Assembly: GCA_015680685.1 (NCBI GenBank)
Contig: MNCI01011140.1
Location: 491,801-555,800 of the forward strand
Direction: 5' to 3'
DNA from: Gnetum montanum
Taxonomy: Eukaryota; Streptophyta; Gnetopsida; Gnetales; Gnetaceae
Length of the DNA: 64,000 nucleotides
In this document: one piece after another, positions 32,416 to 44,929 of the stretch
How positions within the stretch are numbered: the first letter of the stretch is position 1
How the letters are laid out: each line of letters begins with the position of its first letter
Program-made: the position numbers and the translations under genes
Notes under the pieces: generated by a model
What the model was told of the DNA's origin: nothing
The model's input: the letters and a program-made list of their open reading frames with translations, nothing else
Database searches by the model: none

Positions 32416-32759
32416 AACTAAGATTTCCACCACCAACAATATGGATTATGGTTAATGTATTGATGATGAACTCATATCATATTTAAGGATTGTAAGAAGT
32501 TATAGAGTTTAATATTATTATTGTATTTGAAATTTCATTATACCATATGTTCAATCTTTAAATTGCTTTCATATATCAATTTTATCATTAAAATGTAATT
32601 TATTCACGTTTATATTTTTTGTTATTTAATCTATTCTTTATCCTTTTGGTTATGGCTTCATCATAATTCTTTCTTTTGCTACATTATAACAATTTGATTT
32701 CATTATTCTACCATGACCAATCTCTTGTTAGTTGTTCATACCCAACATAATGCTCTTTG

Positions 32760-33640
32760 AACTAAGGCTATGAAGAAGGGTGTTGCATTTTTCAAGTACA
32801 ATCTAGCAACTTGGATACCATCTACCCAAGATTTGATGAATTCATTTATGAAAGGATTAAAATCTTGATGGAAGGTTTCCACCAATTGAGGAATTCATGG
32901 TTGCCTCTCCAACACCAACTCCACTAGAGAGAATCCTATGGATAAGAATTTCTAAATGTTGTAGCTGAATTGAACCACATGTAGTAAAGCTATCCAATTC
33001 GTTTGATTGAACTAGATGAACTGCTAGAGATACTTTTCAAGAACCATGTTGATCCATTATGTCATCTTTATTCTATGCTCTAATCATTACATGTTTGAGG
33101 ATGGTACCCCAAGGATATTCATTGGTTCATCCCCAACATTTCAAATAATTTTTGCTAGAAATCCTTCATGAAATAAGAGTCACTATAAAAAATTATGCTT
33201 GACAATAGTTCAAAGTAGTGCACAAGATTGACAAAGAATAAGGATGATGCATCCTCAACCATGTAATGATTAGAGCATAGAATAGAGATGACATACTTTG
33301 AGAACTTATCCATAGCTATAAGAATGCTAGAAAATGCCAGTACTATGAAAAGTCCTATGATGAAATCCATGAAGACACCCATCCATGGTAACTCCAAAAT
33401 TTTCAAGAGGTAAAGTAGAACCTTTTGTTTCTCATCAAAAGTTTTATCCTACTAATAGACCAAATAGCTTTGTAGAGAACTACCACATCAACTCACAAAT
33501 TAGGCTAATAGAACTACTGCTACATGAATGTCACCATATGTTTGTGACCCAAATGACTAGCTTAGAGGATATTGTGGCATTCAACAATGATTTGAGAATG
33601 AAACACACCCCAGTTAGGGACATAGATTGAGTTTGCTTAA
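32760..33640 (-). pseudogene. Z integrase
   Basis: Translation of 33155-33406 gives LPWMGVFMDFIIGL, then ILIAMDKFSKY and, about 50 residues on, YSDSYFMKDF. These are the first two catalytic Asp regions of the integrase core in the usual spacing (chromovirus pattern PWxxVSMDFIxGLP and SDRDPxFxSxFW). Further segments on either side are frame-shifted. It is inactive. Confidence 0.72.
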
Positions 33641-35060
33641 ACATGAGTAGGTCATTCACTTTGTTGAAATTCAAGTCACATTTTTTATAGACTAACTTTA
33701 ACAACTTTTGAGCACACTAATCATGCTACAACCCATTCTTGGTCTTTTATCAAAGTTCATGGTTAGCCATCATCCAAGAGTTATTAGGATGCCTAATGAC
33801 TTCTTGTTTACTTGAGGACATTTGCTCAAAGCATTTTTTGCCATATTATTTCTACCTAGATAATAGACAAAATAAAGGTTGAATGTTTTTAACATGCCCA
33901 AGCATTAAGATTGCTTTGAATTTAACTTGAATTGGTTGAAGATGTATCTTGTAGTAGTATTGTTGGTTTTCACTACCATAGGAACACTAAGGAGAAAGTG
34001 TTGCCATGTGCGAAGATAATGCACAATAGTGAATGTCTCCTTTTCATGCACCGACCACAACTACTTAGTTGGATTTAACTCTTTTAACTCAAATACCATA
34101 GGATGGTTGTCTTGTAAAAATATTTCATTGATCACCTCATCTAAAGAATTTTTATGAACTTAAAATTATTTTGAGAAGTTGGGAATGGCCAACATAGGCT
34201 GAGTTGTGAGGGCTATCTTGATTTTTTTGAATACTGCCTGATATTGGTGGCTTTAATTCTAGGAAACATCCTTCATCACTCTAGAGAACCCAAAAATAAA
34301 CTTTCTATATTAACTTGTCAATCCCAAATATTGGCATAAATGATGCACATCTTTTGAAATAAGCCAAGTGAGAATGACCTCCACTTTCTTTGGATCTAGC
34401 TTTAGCTTACCTTCACTAATGATGTTACCTAGGAACTTCAGCTTTGGGTACCAAATTCACACTTCTCCTACTTAACATATAGTTTGTACTTATGTAATTC
34501 TAAGAACACCAAATCCAAATGTTAAATATGCTTATCTATTGAGAAAGTATATATCAAAATATCATGGAGGTACACTTCAACAAACTTATCAAGGAACAAA
34601 TGAGGCACCTCTTTCATGAATGTGCAAATTTAGTAGGAGCATTGCACAACCCAAACGACATGATTTTCTACTTGTACAAACTGTAATGAGTGACACATGT
34701 TGTCTTATCTTCATCATCCTTTGTGATCTACATCTGATAGTAACCTTGATGGAGATTGAGTTAATAGAAAACTTAAGCCCCTATTAGCTAGTCAAATAAG
34801 TCTGAAACTAGTGGTATTAGATGCTCATTCTTGATGGTTTACTTATTAACTTGAAGTTACAATAGAATATCAATGAATGATACTTTTTCTTGGTAAATAA
34901 CATAGGGGTACCATACGAAGATTTTGAGGATTGAATATAATCCTCATCGACCAAGTTTTCTAGCCACTTTCTCAGCTTTGCCAATTCAAGAGTAGTCATT
35001 CTATAAGGTTACTGCTTAGACAGGATAGTCCCTAACATCAACTCAATTCTAGGATTGACA
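33641..35060 (-). pseudogene. Z reverse transcriptase and RNase H
   Basis: The RT N-terminal part at 34817-34999 reads LRKWLENLVDEDYIQSSKSS followed by YGTPMLFTKKK, a standard Ty3/gypsy RT start. The catalytic motif near 34545-34580 reads YLHDILIY: the first Asp of YVDD has become His, so it is inactive. RNase H remnants follow to about 33700, with stops and frameshifts. Confidence 0.72.
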
Positions 35061-35700
35061 ATTAGTTAATTTGGAATTTCTCCAAACAACTTTGTAGGAA
35101 TTAGATCCTTATACCTCCCCAACACATTTTTAACTTGCACATTCACTTGTACAAAACTCTTCTCTGCCATCTTACTCAACACCACAAGAAACATCTACTA
35201 GGTTAGGTTCCTAACAACCATCTTTATTATCATAGGTAAAACTATTTGGGATTCTCAATTAGTTCTAGTTACTCCCAGTGTAGAGGTCTTCATCGTGTAG
35301 GACAATTCCTCATGTGTAATGTAGAGTGCATCTAGGTACAAAGCAACCAACACCTTTAATTTGTTAAAAAATTCATATCCAAGAATAACTTAGAAAGAAC
35401 CATTATCTAAGATAGATAAGTCTATTTTTTCACTTCACTGACTAACCTTCATAGCCACACCTTTCCTAACTTTGGTACATCTGATCAAAAGGAACTTGGC
35501 TTACTTGTAGGATGCTAAATCTGAATGTACTCATAGATTGAGACTATGAGCCATCACAGTTAAGTGAAAGTTGTGATCAGTACCTGTGTCAACTAAGACA
35601 TTTACCATCTTTATTGCAAACTAGAATAGGATCATTTGTACCAAATGCAAGCTGAGTTTCTATTTTGGTTGGTCTTCTTAAAGATTTTGTTAAATGTCTA
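35061..35700 (-). pseudogene. Z protease
   Basis: The minus-strand frame near 35550-35610 gives MVNVLVDTGTDHNFHL, with the retropepsin active site DTG at 35582-35590 intact, followed by a decayed C-terminal part to about 35200. Confidence 0.68.
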
Positions 35701-35829
35701 CTAGACTTTGAGAGATTTACTCAATCATCCCAAAGACTCAATCTCTTATCCATTTCCATTTACCTTGGTCATTTACAATTGATCTTATGATTGAAAGTTG
35801 AGAGCATGCAACTATTAATCACTATTTGG

Positions 35830-36980
35830 ACCCCTTCTAGTTAGCCATCAATTGGGATTATGAGGGCAATCTTGAGCAACATGATTTCTAGAGTAGATGA
35901 AACACTACATGTTTGGATGCCTAAAAGGATTATTCATTGGTCCTCCAAAACATGGGTACTTATCCTTGAACTGATCATAGTCTTTGAAAGCTCGTTGCTT
36001 CCCATTATCCTAGTAAGAAGCCTAGCAACTTGGGAAAATGATAGGACGTGGATCCTAAAAAGCACCTCCAAACTTTTTGCCACCTAGCTCACTTAAGATA
36101 CCACTAAACCTTTTGCTATATTGAGCTACATCAACTTCATTATTTTTCTATGTTTGAGTCTTTGAATCAACTACCAAACTAAAATTTAATTCCATTACCT
36201 TCCTATAGTCTAAGATCTTATTGGTTTTGATCTCCTACTAGGACCATTATTCTATACCAGTAAAGAACAGGTGGAACTTTGACTTCTTATCAATTATTGG
36301 AATTTGCAAGATTAATTAGTATTCATGGAGGTTGTCCTCCAGCTTCCCTATCTGCTAGAGTTATTTTAACATTACCTAAGCTTTATCAATGGAAGTACTT
36401 GGGGGAAAGTTTTTAACAAGAGTAGTTTTGAGATTATCCCATGTTTTTACTAACCTCCAAGTCATCCCTGATTTTATTTCACATATAATGTCAAGCCAAC
36501 TTAGGAATTAGGAGGCAATATTGACTTTTATTTCCTCTAGATAGTCATTCATTTCAAGAAGTGCTTCATCTCAAAGATGACGACATCTAGGAGTTTGTCA
36601 TCATGATCACCCTTATACATTTTGAGATCTTTGGCTTGGAACTTTTGGATATACCACCTTGAACTAGATGCCACTACCTTTTCTTGAATAGTCACATGCT
36701 CCTCCAATTCCTCATTCTTGGCCTCAAGCTTTTTCATCTAGGCCTCTAGGGTTGTCATCCATTACAAGATGTCACTCATCAATGCCTAGACATCATCAAT
36801 AACATCCTTCATCTATTTGACATGATTTTGAAGCATAAAATTTTGAGTTATGAAGAGCTTGTGCTTTACTTCCAAATTCAATTCCTGAAGATATTGGACA
36901 TCTAGCTTTTTGACAAGATCATGAACCATTTTTACCTTCTTTGCCACTAGCAAGTGATTGAGGATCACATTGTTAACATC
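35830..36980 (-). pseudogene. Z gag
   Basis: The segment 36549-36737 (KKLEAKNEELEEHV, then YIQKFQAKDLKMYKGD) is a coiled-coil-like lead into a gag core. Near 35845-35890 the frame gives NHVAQDCPHNPN, the end of a zinc knuckle. The capsid region between is broken by stops. Confidence 0.6.
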
Positions 36981-37237
36981 AACAAGCTACTTAATAGCTA
37001 TTGCACCTTATTAAGGGAGTAATCATTATGCTCCATGATAAGTACCCCATTATTGTTGCTAGGTTCTCATGTTCATGTGTCATGTCATGTGCTTCGACAT
37101 GCATGCTCTCCTCAAAGCTAGTGGTAGCCTTGTCAAAGTGACAACTTTTCTTGATTTTCTTTTTGTACATCATGGATACCTTAGGTCTCAAGCCATGATC
37201 CATGAACCATCACTAATGTCAAACTACAAACCTTTAA

Positions 37238-37249
37238 CTTTGATACTAA
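37238..37249 (-). promoter_or_regulatory. Degenerate initiator-Met primer-binding site of Z
   Basis: The minus strand reads TTAGTATCAAAG, close to the TGGTATCAGAG primer-binding site complementary to initiator tRNA-Met. A TG (start of the plus-strand TGTAATAGTGG) follows directly, as expected for the LTR end. Confidence 0.55.
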
Positions 37250-37250
37250 G

Positions 37251-38040
37251 TGTAATAGTGGCACCATTTGTAAATATTGTTTGACACCACTCAAGTGTCC
37301 AAAACAACAACAAGAGAGAGGGTAGACTCAAGGTCAACTACACCTCATAGCTTAGTGTACCTATTCCACAACATAAAGGACACAACATATTAGCCAATTA
37401 TTAAAGGTGTTGGGGACACCATAAGAATTAATTACATAACTAGATTAACAATATGCATGCACATATGTAATCACAACAAATACACACAACAACACAACAC
37501 ACCATTCTTCTAGAAGAGGTAAGATACACCTGCATTAATGCCTCTAGCCTTAAGCCTCACTTTGAAGAAAGGATAATGACCCAAACATCGAAGCTAAAGT
37601 TCCTTCATAAGGCTAAATATCCCTATGATGAGGTACACAATGAATTAGGGCCCATGTAGTTCTATAATGATGGTTAAGATAACATAGAATCCACAAGGAT
37701 CTTTATACTCCTCTAACCCTCAATTTAGAAGAAAACAAGATTTGCTCTACCAACAAGACACATTTTCCTACAATAAGTTAGCTTATAATATATTGTTTAT
37801 TTTTTGAGAAAATCTTTAAAAATTTATTCTTTATACACATAAAATATACAAAATAAGACTAATTTAAATAAAAAGATAATAAGACTAATTTAAATAACAA
37901 GAAAATAACACAATAACCAAGAAAAGGAAAATATATGAAATAATCAATAAATTATTTAAGAAAATGGAAAACATGTAGAGAATGTTGTAAAAAAAAGAAG
38001 AACAATCTTGTATCCTTATCAAATTTATGATATATGGATA
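37251..38040 (-). repeat. Z 5' LTR, outer end unresolved
   Basis: AT-rich sequence beginning with TGTAATAGTGG beside the primer site. No second copy was recognised left of integrase, so length and end are estimates. No gene was found in it. Confidence 0.4.
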
Positions 38041-38389
38041 TCTCCACCATAACTAAGTTGAAGGAAGGAGATTTAGAAATTAGAGTGCACTTATTCTTGA
38101 TCAAAGGTGTTAGTATTGTTGTTTATTACTTGGGATTTCATAAATGTTTTGAGTTATTGGATGTTAACTAACATTTTCTTGTTAGGGCTTCTTAGAAGGT
38201 AATTATTAGAACCCTATAAGAAAAATTTAAGTGGATTATGTAAGGTCCTTTCAAATAGGAAACCTTATCTTCTATTTTGAATATAACTTTCCTTATCTAT
38301 GCATCAAAACATTGTTTATTATGTGCCTTGTGCACTTCATTAACCATTATGGCTACTCTTCAATTTTAATCTAGCACATTAAGTGTCAT

Positions 38390-40900
38390 CATTCATTCAT
38401 TCTATGCTAGGTTAATGTCTAGGTCAAGTGCACAAGCAGTTGTAAGTATAGAAAGTTTGGCTTGGATTAGAAGTTTAGGTAACTTTCCATATGCTAATTC
38501 ATAGGGAGAGTAACCTATAGGAAGTTTCCATGTTAAGTGATATGTTCAAAGATCATCATTGAGTTTAGTGCTCTAGTATTTTCTACATCGATAGATGGTT
38601 TACACTAAAATGTTTGTGATCTCCCTATTGGTGATCTCTACTTGACCATTGTCTTGGGGGTGATAACGTGTTGTAAGTTTATGTTGCACCTTTAGGCATT
38701 GCATTAACTTTTAAATAGTATAACCTATAAAATGTTTTTCATTTTTCAAAACTAGTACTCTAGGCACACCAAACCTATTTATCATCTATTGTTGAAAAAA
38801 TCAAGCATGGTAGATGTATAGCTAGATATAGATATAGCTTTAGCCCACTTGGTGCAATAGTCAATAACAACTATAATGTAGGCCTTTGCGTTAGATATAG
38901 GAGTGATGGATCCCATGAAGTCAATACATTAAAGGTCATATGGCTCCAATGATTGAATCCACTATTGAAGCCCTTTCATTTGAGTGGTCATTCCTCCATC
39001 TTATTGATACCTTTTACATGAATGAAAGAAATGATAAGTATCCCTAAAGTTTGTTGGCCAAAAGTATCCTACCATGAGGACCTTTATTATAGTCCTTCTT
39101 TTCATATAATGGTCCATAAAAGAACCCTCGTATGCATCCTAAAGGACTTGCCACTAATATATGTTGCATAAACATCATCGTACTAGGCCATTAGCACATA
39201 CCTTATTACCTTTGATTTCTATGTAATGTTTAATCTAGTGAAGAAATCATTGTTTCTTCCTATGATATCATTCGTAGGAGTCTCCAATGTGATTGGATAT
39301 GAGGGGAACTCATCATACTAATTAGTAATCCTTGATGCTTTAACTTCAATGAACTTAGCAAAGAGGATTTCATTTGGAAATTGATCAAATAAAGGCTCTT
39401 CATCCTCATTGTTATCCCATCATAGCTGAAAAAAATGATTAGCAACTATATTTTTAGTTCCTTTTCCGTCCACAATTGCAAGATCAAACTCTTGTAAAAT
39501 CACAAACTACCATATGACATAGGTACTTATCACTAGTTTTTTCATCAAAAATTGAATTACACTATGGTCTATGTGCACAAAAATTGGATATCCAAGCACA
39601 TAGTACATGAATATCTTTAAGGAATACATCACTACCATGAGTCCTTTTTTAGTGGTGGTGTAGTTGATTTATACACCTAGAATAAATTTTTTTATACAAT
39701 GGCTATACTATGAATGATTTTGATCATCCATTTATGTAAGCACCACTTTCAAGGCATATTTAGATGCATCTATTATTATATGAAATGTCTTGTTTCAATC
39801 TAGGACATGTAGAATTGGAGTTTCTACAAGCTTTTACTTTAAGTGTTGGAATGCTTGTTCACATTCCTTGGTCCAATCAAAGACTGCATCTTTCTTTGTA
39901 AGCTCTACTATTGATTTGTTGATTCTAGAGAAATCCTTGATGAAGTGCTTTTAGTAACTAGTATGGCTAAGGAATAACCTTACATCTTTGACACTTTGAG
40001 ATTTTCTGGTTCTGTTTTCCTGAATCTTTGTGTCCTAGGACAATGCCATCTCCAACCATCAAGTGGCTCTTTTGCTAGTTAAGCCACAAGTTTATTTCTA
40101 CACATCATTTTAATACCTTCTTAAGACAATTCAATGCCTATTCAAAATTAGTACCATAGGTGGAGAAGTCATCCATGAAGACTTCCACACCACTACCAAT
40201 ATGATACTAAAAGATGCTTAGGACTAAAGGGCATCTTTTTCTATGCAGAAGTCCCTAAACGACTTATGAAAGTTGTTTTAGCCTAGTCTTCTAGTACAAT
40301 TTGGATTTGGTTATAGCCACTATATCCATCTAGAAAACTATTGTATCTAGTACTTAGTTCACAAATGGAAATGGAGAATGATCTTTGAAAGTGGCCATGT
40401 TCAATAGCTTGAAGTCTATATAGACTCTTGATTATCCTTCTTTCTTTAGCATAATAACAAGTGGACTCATCCACTCACTATCTCCAATAGGATAAATGAA
40501 TCTTACTTTAAGAAGTTTTTCAACTTCATCTTTAACTACTTATTTTAGCTTGGAACTCAATCTTCTCTATGGCTACCTCTTTGGTCTTATGGTGAAGTTT
40601 GTATAGATCCGATGATAGCATATGCATGGATCTATTCTAGTCAACTAGTCATATGACTAGGTAAAATTTGTTATCCATTTGTTCATAACTTTTAGTAGCT
40701 TTTCTTTCTATTCTTTAGTGGGACTAACATTGATGATTACTAGCTTACCATTATCAAGAATGACATATTCTAGTGTTATCAATAAAGACTTTAATTCAAG
40801 GGATTCTTGCTTTAATTTTTTATGGATTTCTAACTTCCCACAATCCAATTCTCCCTCTTTATGAAATAGTTGGATCTAAATTGGCTCCATTTCATCCATC
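38390..40900 (-). pseudogene. Y2 pol: RT, RNase H, integrase (Athila)
   Basis: RT: FLDGYSGYNQIQI at about 40283-40345 and the catalytic VEVFMDDFSTYG with FMDD at 40168-40179 intact, the form typical of Athila. RNase H ends near 39440 with LQEFDLAIVDGKGTKN and a decayed ADHLSRL equivalent. Integrase: zinc-binding region about 39000-39200, then CIDFMGSITP and VVIDYCTKWAKA near 38850-38950, and NGQVEITNREI with PIGYSPYELAYGKL near 38470-38660. Frames are broken many times. Confidence 0.78.
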
Positions 40901-41082
40901 TTATTAATATAAGAACTTGTGAGGAGCTCAACTAATTTCATGCAAATTATTGAATCAAAGCTATTATCTCTTGTCAACCACTAGGTATTCTTCTGTTACA
41001 CATATAGGCACCTTTGAACATCTAACATGTTGACACACATCTTATATTTTGTGATGGACATGCTTTTTATTGTCCTTATTTT

Positions 41083-42795
41083 CTACATACAATAGTACCT
41101 TATGTCACTATATGTGATGCATAGAATCCTCTTCTTCTCTACTTTTTCAAAATCATTTTCTTTAGAGATTTCCAAGGAAAGATCTCTAATTCCCATCTTA
41201 TCTTTGATTGTGCTAAGCCATGCCTTTTCCATGATAGTAAGGAAGTCCCCCTTATAATTGTTCATGTGGATTACCTGAAAATCCACTGGATAGGACCATC
41301 CACAAATGGTGGTCACAATACCCTTCACCAATTTCAAGGGAATAATGATGGATTGATCAACGAGTTCTAATCTAATATTGCATTTCTTAAGCAAGGGCAT
41401 GTTTCAAGTTTTATACATTTCTTGGAAGATTCAATTTACCCCAAAACTTGAGTCTAATAGAGGTTTACATGGCTCATTTCTTGTAATCTATAAGTAGATT
41501 AGGGGACTTCTAGGGTCAAATCTATTCCTAGAAAGGTGTCCCACCTTAATGCAATCAATAAGTGCATGTGTTGATATGATAGCATGCATGTTTTGGAATC
41601 TTTAGTTTGGAGGTGGCTACTTGATCATTTCAAGAGAAATGGGAGAAGGATTCACAGCCACAAATGACTATGAGGGTTTTGGTGTACTACTAAGTTCGAA
41701 GAAAGCTCTGTTTTGAGGCTTGTGCTTATAACCACAAGGACTATCATATGACTATAATTTTATGACCCTTGTTGCATTTCATTATTGAGGCTGCAATGAA
41801 ATTTCTCCTTGCATAGTCAATGCAAGTGGCAAAGGAGTGGTATTGGAAGGTACAGGGTTAGATGGTGAATACTAAGAAAGATAAGTAGAAGGAGATTTAG
41901 CTCATGGAGTAGGGATTCTATGATATTTTGATGGATAATAGTAATGAAAGAAGGAGGTATAGCTTGTAGAGCCACAAGAAGATACAAGTTGTTGGAAAAT
42001 ATACCCATACAAGTCTAGTTAATGATAAGGCTATTGTTGCCTTAGTGGTAACATCCACTATGATTGGATTTTATCATTGATGATAATGTTCTTGAATTTC
42101 GAATGGTACTCCACTTGAATAATAGTATGACTTGTGAAATTTCTATCTATAATTATCTTGTGGACAAGGCAATCTCCTGGGTGGTTTCTTTTTTGCAAAC
42201 ATTGGATTTAAAGAATCTACCCCAAATTCTTGTAAGTGGGATAATACAGGAAAATATCCTTTAAGATTTTTGTATTAACATATTTTACATTCTTCTTCAT
42301 CTGTTTCATAATTTACAATCTCATCAACTACTAGAACCTTATCTTTATGCTAATAATAGTCCTTTCTTGTATCTTTTCTTCTTCTTCTACCCCTAATTTG
42401 TTTTCTTCTCCATAATCTTTAGAGCAGTTTGGAACTTCTTATCTTAGGAGTTCCACATTTTATCCACCTTGGCCAATATTTTTGTAATATATTTTTTGAT
42501 CGACAAGGTTTTTATTTGTACTACTTCATCCAATGATTCTTTCTCCTCGAAATCATAGAAATATACCTCCCTTTTGTGAATGGAGGATTCTTTGCTGTAC
42601 TCTTATGCACTTTCTTGTTTCTTAAGTTCTTCTTCCTTGGCCATTTTCTCAATGAACCTTTGGATCTAATGGGCCCTCATTTTTGAAAATCTTCCTTGGG
42701 CATAAAATCCAAGGGTATCTTTGGTTTTTCTTTGGAGCCAATCCATTATGTGACAAAGTTGTTCCCTTTGAGAGAAACCATGGCCTAGAAACTAG
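41083..42795 (-). pseudogene. Y2 gag-protease, C-terminal part
   Basis: The translation of 41083-41400 aligns without gaps to residues about 902-1000 of the Y1 protein (NIRLELVDQSIIIPL, TTICGWSYPVDF, RDLSLEISKEN). Upstream, nucleotide similarity to Y1 continues through the Pro-rich linker and coiled region to the gag core, up to the CATGGCC at about 42780-42786 (Y1 3550). The protease active-site segment near 41440 is frame-shifted. The N-terminal half of gag is missing. Confidence 0.82.
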
Positions 42796-44650
42796 AACTA
42801 TAATAACTAAAAAATTCAAAGTTAGAAAACCAACAATCTTAGTATAGAATAGCTTAAATCCTAGGATCCATAGGCCTCAGAAGGATCTAGGGTGCCTTAA
42901 ATGGTCTTGTAGATTACTTAAGGACTTTGAAAGTCTATTACTAGGATGAAATATGGATGAAAACAAGCAAGAAAACATGTAATAAATCAATCCAACATTG
43001 AAATAAAATTGGAAATAATAATAAAAATATGAAAAAACATTGTAAATAATCTATATTAATTCTATAACAAGTACAGGATAAGAGAGTACAAAATATGCAA
43101 ATGTAATCATTATGTGTCTTTTTGCAAAAGTGGTGATAAGAATCTAGCTCATGGATGGATAGTCACTACATCCCGCAATCCTCCCAAGTGTGTCTAGTTC
43201 GATCGATATATGTATTATAATAGGGTTTCAATGCTTCTAATGATCTATGTTGGAAAATGACTCTATACTTTTAGATCTCTCTACTTCCAAAGTTTCTAGT
43301 TTTTAGGCGACTTTCAATGATTGGAAAAGTCCTTAAAATGATGAAAATTTTAGCTCAAATAGGCCATGAATTTTCTAATTCTTGACTAACTTGATTATAG
43401 TAAATATCTAGATATTCCCTAGCATGTTTTTGATACTTCTAATGCCTAAAATCTACAGCATGTAAACTAGTAGGATTTTTGACCTTTCGGGATTAGAATT
43501 ATAATGTATTTGACATTTTTCACCATCCAAAATTGCAATGTATGGGCTGCCAATGTGTGAGACTCTTTTTGCAACATTTGGTGTCATTTTTTACTTTTTT
43601 GCTCTTATACCCTAACTAAGTAAAATTATATCTTATAGCTATGAAATTTATTTTACATGAAAAAGAGGTTCAAAATTTTATCAAAATAAGATCATTGGAT
43701 AAAATGTTGATGGGAAAACAAAGCCATTATTTCTACCTTTGAAATGCTATCAAATTACAATGTAGATTTTGGTCACCAAGCTTCTTGTGGACATCATGAA
43801 TTTTTATGAGGTATTTTATTAGCTCCTATTTGTTGATTTTTTAAGGATTAACTTGAAAAACATCAATAAAGAATCCAAAACACCATTGTGGGTTCATCAA
43901 TAATGCTTCCTCTTCATATTTGATTTTGTAGCTATCAAATGATGTTAAGGAGTGCCCATGATGGAATATTAGAGTTTGTGATAAGATGACTACATTAGCT
44001 ATTTGAATGGTAACATGGGTAAATAAAGAATTCCAAATGTGGTGACATCATGGTTATGGCATACAGTGACATATTTATTGAATAAGAAGATCTTCATACT
44101 TTGTGCTGGAACTACTATTTGCTCAATGATGTTTGGAGGAACTAACACTTTGTTCTTGAAATTATTTCACCACTTGGCTCCTTTCCTTTTTTGTTTGGAG
44201 CCATTTTTTTTACCTTAGGCTACATTGGCCTCTTGGATTTCTTGGAATTTTTCCTTTTTTTATGGAAGCAAAAATTTCATTGGGCTTCATTATCAAGACA
44301 ACATTTTGTTTTCTCATTGAATGAAGTGTATTACATTTATTAAACTTGGTTGAAAAAGCATGTCAAAGGAGAAGTCACATGGCCATGGTGCATGAATGTC
44401 AAACATAGATTTTCATTGTTAGCAAGGTAAGGAAGGTTGAAGTTTGGCTACAAGTGGCTTTAGAGGAGTAATGGAGATGATGTGAGCTAAGCACTATTGA
44501 CAAGATCAAACAAGCTAACCAGATCTCATGCATTGAGGTCCCATGGTAACTCACCACTATGATGAGCCACACCTTTGTGATGACTTTAGGCTCATTTTGC
44601 AAGCACAGCTCCAAGAGGACAAGAAAGCAAGTCAAAGAATATATGTGATA
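42796..44650 (-). repeat. X2 3' LTR
   Basis: Left part (42810-43470) aligns with 60610-61235 and with 61255 onward; right part (43800-44650) aligns with 62580-63460 and, inverted, with 29790-30700. Shared words include CTTAAATGGTCTTG and CCTCTTGGAGCTGTGCTTGC (inverted). Short ORFs here are LTR sequence. Confidence 0.72.
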
Positions 44651-44929
44651 CTAAGAGGCTATAGAAGATTGCAAGTGACAATTAGCAAATATAGGTTACT
44701 ATGAGTTACAATTGGTAGAACATGATAAATCTATATTTTATATTATATATTTTTACAAATTTTGTAGTATATCAAGATGCTAAAAGAGATAAGAGGTCAT
44801 GTAGGCTCACTTGTTGTAGGCTACTAAAGTTGTCAACATTGATAGTCCATTTAAACCTATAAATAAAGGCAAACAAAGACTACAAGAAAATAGGTCAAAT
44901 TTAGATGTAATAAGGCTTAAGATAGGAAT
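44651..44929 (-). other. X2 3' UTR
   Basis: Lies between the end of integrase and the 3' LTR. It contains a few degenerate repeats (GCTATAGAAGATTGC, TAGGTTACTATGAG) but no clear array and no gene. Confidence 0.45.

Larger units (their letters stand above)
32430..38040 (-). mobile_element. Z: decayed Ty3/gypsy element of a third type
   Basis: On the minus strand the order is PBS, gag, protease, RT, RNase H, integrase without any spacer, the normal arrangement. RT and integrase sequences resemble plant chromovirus-like elements and differ from both Athila (Y) and Tat (X). A TG at 37251 next to the primer site marks the LTR inner end; the outer ends of both LTRs were not resolved. Confidence 0.6.
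38090..42795 (-). mobile_element. Y2: decayed Athila element with pol
   Basis: On the minus strand: partial gag (from 42795), protease, RT, RNase H and integrase, without LTRs. It breaks off in gag exactly where an X-type LTR begins. The gag-protease portion is a diverged copy of the Y1 ORF and so ties Y1 to the Athila lineage and shows what Y1 lacks. Confidence 0.78.
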
